From assembly GCA_009809945.1 (NCBI GenBank), contig WTPW01000689.1, positions 274,997 through 338,996 on the forward strand: 64,000 nucleotides of DNA, given 5' to 3'. The notes under the pieces were generated by a model. That model was not told the origin of the DNA. It searched no databases and worked only from the letters and a program-made list of their open reading frames with translations. The position numbers were made by a program, and so were the translations under genes. Shown here piece after piece: positions 57,348 to 64,000 of this stretch (position 1 is the first letter of the stretch; the number at the start of each line of letters is the position of its first letter). Source of the DNA: Gigaspora margarita (Eukaryota > Glomeromycota > Glomeromycetes > Diversisporales > Gigasporaceae).

Positions 57348-57644
57348 CTCACCAGTGGTAAATTTTACTAATCCAATTAGAATTAAAGATCAGGTGTAAC
57401 ATACAAAACAATTTTGTGTAACAAAAATAAGAATTTTTTAAAAAATCTAAAAATTTTGTCTATGAAACTATTTTTTTTTATGAAAAAAAAAATTTCTCGT
57501 AAAATTTTGGTATAAACTATACCCCCTGCTCATCCCAGTTCTTACCCTTACCCTAATATTAAAGAGATTTAATTTTTATTTGGTTTGCTACATGTAATTA
57601 TGTATAAATGGATAATTACTGGTAAATTTTACCACTAGTGAAGG
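57348..57644. mobile_element. Family E MITE
   Basis: The ends are CTCACCAGTGGTAAATTTTA and GGTAAATTTTACCACTAGTGAAG-like. The core has GTTCTTACCCTTACCCTAA, again the telomere-like motif seen in other family E copies. Confidence 0.65.
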
Positions 57645-57779
57645 CTAAATTAATTCAAAAAAATATTAATTTTTAAAAAAGTTTTATATATAGTAAAAAC
57701 AAGTTTCTAGGAATAGATACCATTACCTTATTTTATTTATATAAATATCAATACTATTTAGTAGCTGATTATTTTTTTT

Positions 57780-58270
57780 TTGTTTTTTTTTAACCTCCCT
57801 ATCTTGAAGGTCCTAGGCACCTTAGGATTTCTATCACTCTCAAAGGCAAGTTATTATTTGGCAAAGATTGATAGCAGCCATATGGTCTCTAATTTGTTAC
57901 TAAACTAGTGAGATATCTCATGCTCTATTAAGTTTGTCTCTTTGATGTCCCAGGTTCCAGGTCCTGCAGTATAGAACCTACTTTATCTAGGTCGGCAATT
58001 CTCTAACTTCACATGACCACCAGTCAGATTGCACTATATAAACTGGGGTTACTCGATGTTTACATTATTTGTTGATGGATTTGCTTTATCTGGTCATTCC
58101 CAACCCTATAGCTATACCAGTAGACTGCAATCTATACTTTTTTTTTCCTTTAAATAAAAAATCTTCTAAAAATTTCTCCTAGTCATGAGACTTGTCCCTA
58201 GTTGGATTTGAACTCACAATCTTGTGATTGTAACCTGGAAGTGCTAACTACTATGCTCTTGATCTACAGG
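57780..58270 (-). mobile_element. tRNA-derived SINE within the duplicated block, right copy
   Basis: It is the inverted counterpart of 9350-9856. On the minus strand GAGTTCAAATCC (B box) lies at about 58,203-58,214, and the A-rich tail lies near 57,780. It shares the duplication history, so this is not an independent insertion. Confidence 0.6.
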
Positions 58271-59000
58271 TTTCATGACTGATTATTTTCAATATTTATC
58301 ATATATGCAGTTACTAAAATCTTTAAAAAAAGTTGCAATTAGTAAATATCAGGTTATAAACTATTATATGAAAATTAATTAGAATTACTACAACTACTAA
58401 ATTATAAATTATATTAAATAGAAATTAACTATAATTATTACAAATCTTAGAATATTTAAAACTATAAATAATTTTTTAATTTTTAATTTTTTTTTAATTC
58501 TTTTTAATTTTTTTAATAGTTTATTTGCTAATTTTACAGAATTATAAATTAATATCATAACATATACTATATATATATATATATATTATATTTTTCACAA
58601 ATATTTAGAAAAATAATCAAATTTTTTTTAAATTTGAATATCATGCCACAACTTTATTAAAACATTTTGTACAATTTTGTATCTAATATTTATCTATTGC
58701 TAGTTCTATTACTAAAGTAGGGTTCCAAAGTTTGATCTGGATTTGATTCGAGTTTGATCAAAACCCAAATCAAACCAAACTCAAACTATAAATTTTATAA
58801 AGTTTGAAATCAAACCAAACTCAAATATAAAAATAATCAAACTCAAACCAAATCCAAATTTCATACAAAGTTTGATTTGAGTTTGATTTGAAGTTTGCAA
58901 ACTAGTTTGAGTTTGAATAATTAAATATATTTTTAAATTTTAAACAAGTTTCTTAATTCTTACTTTGTATTTAAGTAAACTTGTTTAAAATATAAAAATA

Positions 59001-59554
59001 TACCATATGTTTCTAAAAATAAGCTACCTTTTTTGGACGATTTTGGACACAAAATCTGGGATAGCTTATTTTCAGATATAATTAATTTTTGGTCAGTTGC
59101 CAATAGTTGTTACATAGTAAAGTTTAAATTTTACTATATAAATCAATTATTAGTGCTTAAGTAGACTTATTTGGAAAACTCAACTACAAAGATGCTGAAA
59201 GTTTTATCAAAATAGGAGTACATTTTATTATTTGACTTTTAATTTTAATTTTTATCGAATATATTTTGTTAATAAAATTTTAATCTTTTTGTTGAATGTA
59301 AAAATTAAAAACCAATTAATAAAAAGTTCTCTAATTTTATTGTAAATTTCAGAGAATATGTATTTTGTTCTTCTAAATAAGTTTACTTAAGCGACTTTAA
59401 TCGATTTACTTAGTAAACTTTGAACTTTACTATATAGCAACTTTTATCGATCGTGGGGTACTTATTTTCAGATCAAAGATGTTTTTGAGTTTTTTGACCA
59501 ATAGAAGTAGGTAGTTTATTTTTGGAAGTAGCTTATTTTCAGCAATATACAGTA
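59001..59554. mobile_element. TA-inserting MITE family A, copy 3
   Basis: It begins TACCATATGTTTCTAAAAAT and ends GCAATATACAGTA. The internal palindrome is as in the copy at 6391-6943. Confidence 0.75.
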
Positions 59555-59556
59555 TT

Positions 59557-60532
59557 TACAGTGGCCTACTATATTATTGTGGACACTTTTTAGTGGCCTA
59601 CCATATTATTGTGGACACTTTTTAAAAATTTATAAGTCGGGTTCGGGTAAGTAAATATAGCACAAAATTTATATTATGTTTTAAGCAGTTCTCAAGGTAC
59701 AACATACTAAAATTTTATACGATTTCATTAGGTCATGTGGAAGATATGCAGGAAATTCAATGAACTTCTATTTTTGAATTTGACCAAAAATCAATTTTTG
59801 GATTTTTCTGGATTAATTAAAAAATTCACTGAAGATTGTATTTGTTTTAGATTAGCTTAAAATTTTGCCCATATGTAGCATGACATTGTGCCAATGTTGT
59901 ACAGTATAAAAAAGGCTAGGTTTGTATAACAGATCGGTATAATAATATGTATCCTTTTTTTTTTTACAAAACAATGGGTATTCGTAAAGATTTAACAGAA
60001 AACCAAAGGGATGCAATAAATTATGGCCACCAGCGAGGTAATTCAGTTCGTACTATTGCAGCAGCTGTTGGGGCAGCAAATCTGTAGTGCAAAATTATTC
60101 AAGAGTTTTGTCAGGTGGGGGCAGAGGCAAAAAAAAAAGCCCAGACGTCCTAAAAAGGCATGGATTGATGTACCACCTGAGTATTAACATAAGCTAATTA
60201 CAAGTATGCCTGATTAGGTTGCTGCTTGTATCAAAGCAAAAGGAGGACCTATAAAGCATTAAAATGGAAATATTTTTTTTTTTGTAGAAAAAAAAAAATA
60301 TATATAAAAAAAAAAAAAATTTGAATTTGGATTTTCGGTCAAATGAAAAAAAACATGTTTATAGTTTTTTTTGTATAACTTCTGTAAAATCTAATTAAAT
60401 TACACGAAATTTTAGTATATTATATTTTACAATCTACCGAACACATGACATAAATTTTATGATGTTTTACTTACCCAATCCCGAGTAATAAATTTTTAAA
60501 AAGTGTCCACAATAATATGGTAGGCCACTGTA
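59557..60532 (+). mobile_element. Tc1-like element, internally deleted
   Basis: The ends CAGTGGCCTACTATATTATT and AATAATATGGTAGGCCACTG are inverted. TA lies on both sides (59,557-59,558; 60,531-60,532). The first 33 bp of the left end are tandemly duplicated at 59,560-59,625. Length is 0.97 kb against about 1.6-1.7 kb usual for Tc1 elements. Confidence 0.9.
59974..60262 (+). pseudogene. Tc1-like transposase, N- and C-terminal remnants
   Basis: The start reads MGIRKDLTENQRDAI and then GHQRGNSVRTIAAAVG, the N-terminal helix-turn-helix used by Tc1 transposases to bind their ends. An in-frame TAG follows near 60,085. The segment 60,163-60,262 reads VPPEY, then a stop, then LITSMPD, a stop, and VAACIKAKGGPIKH. 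This resembles the usual transposase C-terminus (SMPxRVxACIxAKGG). The whole DDE catalytic domain, normally about 200 residues, is missing between them. The copy is inactive. Confidence 0.85.
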
Positions 60533-60535
60533 TAT

Positions 60536-61076
60536 TACTGTATGCTTCTGAAAATAAGCTATCTTTTTTGGATGATTTTGGACACAAAAAATCTGGGTTG
60601 TTTATTTTTGGATAAAATCGATTTTTGGTCAATCACCAATAGTAGCCACATAGTACAGTCTAAATTCTACTATATAAATCTATTATTTGCGCTTAAGTAA
60701 ACTTATTTGGGAGACAAAACTACATCTATTCTAAAAGTTTCATCAAAATATGAGTACTTTTATTATTTGACTTTTAATTTTTACATTCAACAAATATTAA
60801 AATTTTAATTTCTTCGTTGAATGTAAATATTAAATTCCAATTAATAAAAAGTTCTTCAATTTCGTTATAAATTTTATATTATACATATTAATCTTCCAAG
60901 TAAGTTTACTTAAGTGACTTTAATCAATTTGCTTAGTAAAATTTAGACTTTATTATATAGAAACTTTCATCAATTATGGTTAGCTTATTTTTGGGTCAAA
61001 GATGTTTTTGCATTTCTTGACCAAAAGAGAGGAGTAGTTTATTTTTAGAGGTAGCTTATTTTGTCAATATATAGTA
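60536..61076. mobile_element. TA-inserting MITE family A, copy 4
   Basis: It begins TACTGTATGCTTCTGAAAAT and ends GTCAATATATAGTA. Together with copy 3 it brackets the Tc1-like element in direct orientation. Confidence 0.72.
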
Positions 61077-61514
61077 TTCAAACTCAAACTAGTTTGCAAA
61101 CTTCAAACTCAAACCCAAATCAAACTCAAATTTAACTAAAAAGTTTGCTTCAAATCAAACTCAAATATTTTTTTAATGCTAGTTTGAGATTGGGTTTGAT
61201 TTGAAATCAAATCAAACTAAATCTTGACCTAAAGTTTGATTTGATTCAGGTTTGTAGGAACCCTATACTAAAGTGTGACCTACCCAGTTAGAGATGCACT
61301 ATTTATTAGCTAATATTTTTTTATTAGTAGCATATCCTATTTGGTCTTAATTTTGATTGACCAAATTTGCTTTTGAATAGCATTTTTCTGTATTACAAAT
61401 ACAAAACAAGATTTTCTATAATATAATATAATAAAAAAATTTACTTTGTATTTACAATGCAAGAAAATGTTCTTATTATACAAATCTGGCTATATTTAAT
61501 ATGCACTTTCAATT

Positions 61515-61760
61515 AGTGATTTGAACCAGGTAATAAAATTTCTAATTGATTAACTGAATTAGCTTATCCAGATATAATTAGCTCAACCACATTACATTGA
61601 TTTGATCAGTTAACCCAGGCCAATCATCAAACTGAGCTAATCAGGTTAGCTGAGCCAACTGAATCAACTGAGTTAGCTGGTCAACTGAGTTATCTAGTCA
61701 ACAAGTTATCTGGGTTAACCAAGTTATCCAGGTCAACTAAGTTAACTGAGTTAATGCTAT
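61515..61760. repeat. CAACTGAGTTA-type repeat at the duplication border
   Basis: Variants of GGTCAACTGAGTTAGCTGG and TAACTGAGTTA repeat in both orientations after TAGTGATTTGAACC. It could be a hAT-like MITE, but no target duplication is clear. The similarity with the left arm ends just before it. Confidence 0.5.
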
Positions 61761-63490
61761 TATTTGAACCTTTACCAAATGACTAATAATTCAAATAATT
61801 ACAATTATTCAAATAGTTACAATTATTTGAATAATTTTAAATAGCTAGCATAATTACAAAACTGTGCAAGCATTTTGGAAGACTAAAAATATGATAATTG
61901 GAAGATACAATTTTAAGAAAAATAAGTTTTTGAATATGTTGCATACTATACTAATAACTAGCAAGATATTTATATATATATTAAGGTTCTGCAAGCATGC
62001 ATACTAGGCATAATTGGCATTGTACTGGATGGATTTAATATATAAGGGATATAATGATCATTAGTATTAAATAAATAACATTGAGATTTATGGTATTATT
62101 CAAATAATTGTGAATAATTCTAATAAATATTATTCAAATAATTTATAATTATTCAAATATTCAATTTTTCTCTCTAAAAACATTTGAGTATTCGCAGAAT
62201 ATGAATATTATTCAAATAACAAATCTGAATCTGAAGCTCTAAATAGTATCTCTTGGGTGGAGTGCCACTTAGTATTTGAATAAAATTATACTTTAATAAA
62301 ATCTAGATAGAATAAAATCTACATAATTAAGAAATCATGCGCATGCATTAACAAGCTTAATATATATGGTTTATCAAGTCATAGCATCATGAGCAGAAGA
62401 AAGCCTGAATAGGTTCCTTATAAAACAATTTAAAGGGCATTGTTTAAGTTAAATTTATATAAGCATAAATTTGATAAGTAATAAATCTACTTACTATATT
62501 TATTGAAATAAAAAAACTTGGTCGATGCTGCTGTAGCAAAAACAAAGAAAATAAAATAAATAAAAAAATAAAAAAAAATAAATAAATAAATAAATAAATA
62601 AATAAAATAGAATTTATATATTATCTTATATATCTACAAAGACTTATTCATGTATCAAAATACTATTAAGATAGTTCAACCTCAAATAATTATAATTTGA
62701 ATATTAATAGTCGCAGAGTATGAGCAAAAGATTTTGAATCCTAACGATATACTTAGGATCATTGACCCTACAAAACAAAATATATATATATATATACAAT
62801 GAAATGAACAATGTACTCAAAGAATTTTTAACTGACTAGAAATATAAGTAACTCTGAAATAAACGGCATGAATGAACATTTTGAATGTATTAATTTAAAA
62901 GCATATAAATACTAAATAGAAAAAAAATTTTAGATTGTCTAAAATTAAGCCTAGGTGTAATGTTGAAAGATCTCTATATTAGCTATAGTACTACACAATA
63001 AGTGTCCGAATTATAATTGAAATTAATATAGTAGTTATTTCAAAAATAACTACACATATTTTCTTTTTTATAAAGGGAATATTGTAGTAGCGCTATAGTA
63101 TTTTAGTGCTATAGCACTATGATACGACCCTTATCATATATAATATAATAATAAAATAGTTTAATAGAATAAATATTACTATTGTACCCCAGGTCATGTG
63201 TGATATATAAATAATGATTATCATAGATGATTATTGCTTTTTTTTGCTATTATATGCTATTGCTCTAGCGTGTGTACATTTTACTAACCAACTTTATTTA
63301 GGTATCCAGGCATTCTAGGTATTCCTATTGGAATCAACATTCTTGAAATTGTCACTTGTGGAGTCATAATTTATAAGATCGTTGCTTGTAGAATCATAAT
63401 TTAGGGGGCATCTATAAATAATGTTATGTACCCCTACATAGTAGCTCTTGACCTCCCCCTCTACTATATAAAAAAATTTTTAAAAATCCG
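61761..63490. other. Unannotated AT-rich interval
   Basis: An (AAAT)n microsatellite lies at about 62,540-62,606 and a TA run at about 62,781-62,797. ATTCAAATAATT-type repeats occur at 61,790-61,840 and 62,090-62,210. No gene is supported. Confidence 0.5.
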
Positions 63491-64000
63491 TATCAGTCAG
63501 CCGATATGTCACATGAAAATTTTTTACATATAAAATTTATAAAAAANCATATAAAATTACTATAAGCTTTGATTTCATGATGTTTCTTCCCCTNCATATT
63601 AACTTAAAATTAAATTTTTCGGAAATATAGAACAAGGGGAGAAGAAAAAATTGAGCTTAAAAATCGAATTAAAATTTCGCTGATTTTGCACAAAACGAAA
63701 ATGTAACTTCGCCAAAAACAAATATTTACCGATTTTAAGATGATGGATACATGTAAAATCATGCTCTGAACAACTTTACTTAATCGAAGAAAGTAGGTTA
63801 CCTTGTAAGAAAAATGGGTTGTCTATGTGCTAAAGTTAAAATTTATCGTATTTCATAATACAACTTTTTTCCTTATTAGGTAACCTACTTTGGGCTCTTA
63901 AGCAAAGTTGTTCGGCATGTAATTTTACATCACATTTGAGATTGAATTGCGCTTTTCGGACCTTTTACTAGTGAAAAATGGGTTTAAAGTTAGAAAAAAA
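63491..64000. mobile_element. Long palindromic element family B, copy 3 (cut by window end)
   Basis: It begins TATCAGTCAGCCGATATGTC and follows the left arm of copy 2, with GTAGGTTACCTTGTAAG near 63,793. It reaches the centre of the palindrome at the window end. Two single N bases occur at 63,547 and 63,594. Confidence 0.8.

Larger units (their letters stand above)
54592..57732. mobile_element. TA-flanked TIR element with several passengers
   Basis: The ends are TAAGGTAATGGTACCTATTT and AATAGATACCATTACCTTA. The left arm of the duplication is uninterrupted at about 9885-9895, which proves an insertion. The interior holds a SINE (54,702-55,444), a family H MITE (55,866-56,012), a family D MITE (56,265-56,936) and a family E MITE (57,348-57,644). 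No transposase frame is seen. Confidence 0.78.
58711..61274. mobile_element. hAT-like element C carrying two MITEs and a Tc1 element
   Basis: The element (58,719-61,266) has ends AGGGTTCCAAAGTTTGAT and AGGTTTGTAGGAACCCTAT. Perfect 8-bp ACTAAAGT flanks it (58,711-58,718 and 61,267-61,274). The left duplication arm has the empty site (8915-8922, complement ACTAAAAC). The sub-terminal parts consist of AACTCAAACCAAA-type repeats. Inside lie two family A MITEs and, between them, a Tc1-like element. Confidence 0.88.
51210..61510. repeat. Right arm of the large inverted duplication
   Basis: This arm pairs with 8455-18,080 in inverse orientation. It keeps many CpG sites that are TpG or CpA in the left arm, for example CGTCGCTATAGCTCGCC near 53,659 against GTGAGCTATAGCACAGC near 10,253. 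Arm-specific insertions here are 53,704-54,225, 54,592-57,732 and 58,719-61,266. The left arm shows the empty sites for these. Confidence 0.8.

Overview
The window looks like nuclear DNA of a fungus, most likely an arbuscular-mycorrhizal fungus (Glomeromycotina). The base composition is very AT-rich. The only intact gene has short GT-AG introns and joins Sel1 repeats to a protein kinase domain, a class expanded in Rhizophagus and Gigaspora relatives. The rest is a mosaic of DNA transposons, tRNA-derived SINEs and a LINE with an RNase H domain. The species assignment is inference from these traits; no marker gene is present.

Layout. 1-8.4 kb: palindromic repeat arrays, a SINE, small MITEs and a Sel1 relic. 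8.5-18.1 kb: the left arm of a large inverted duplication, carrying a degenerate Mutator-like element (MULE) with terminal inverted repeats (TIRs) and a target-site duplication (TSD). 18.5-34 kb: nested hAT-like elements, split SINEs, palindromic elements and a 2.6 kb minisatellite. 34-37 kb: a decayed LINE and one of its 5'-truncated tails. 37.7-38.6 kb: a decayed coding stretch of unknown kind. 39.6-42.1 kb: a broken Sel1-kinase paralogue with a 0.7 kb TIR element inserted in its kinase part. 42,607-42,847: an assembly gap of 241 N. 45,108-47,745: the intact Sel1-kinase gene, five exons including a 20-nt microexon. 48-51.2 kb: mostly featureless AT-rich DNA with one small MITE. 51.2-61.5 kb: the right arm of the inverted duplication, with further nested insertions. 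61.5-64 kb: AT-rich DNA and a palindromic element cut by the window edge.

What ties it together. One host gene family (Sel1-kinase) is present as one intact copy and two relics, surrounded by transposons. The two duplication arms show each other's empty and filled insertion sites, so the order of many insertions can be read directly. CpG sites kept in the right arm are TpG/CpA in the left arm, which suggests decay by methylcytosine deamination. Most elements fall into two target-site classes: TA duplications (Tc1/mariner-like) and 8-bp duplications (hAT- or Mutator-like). All element boundaries, splice sites and paralogies were read by eye.
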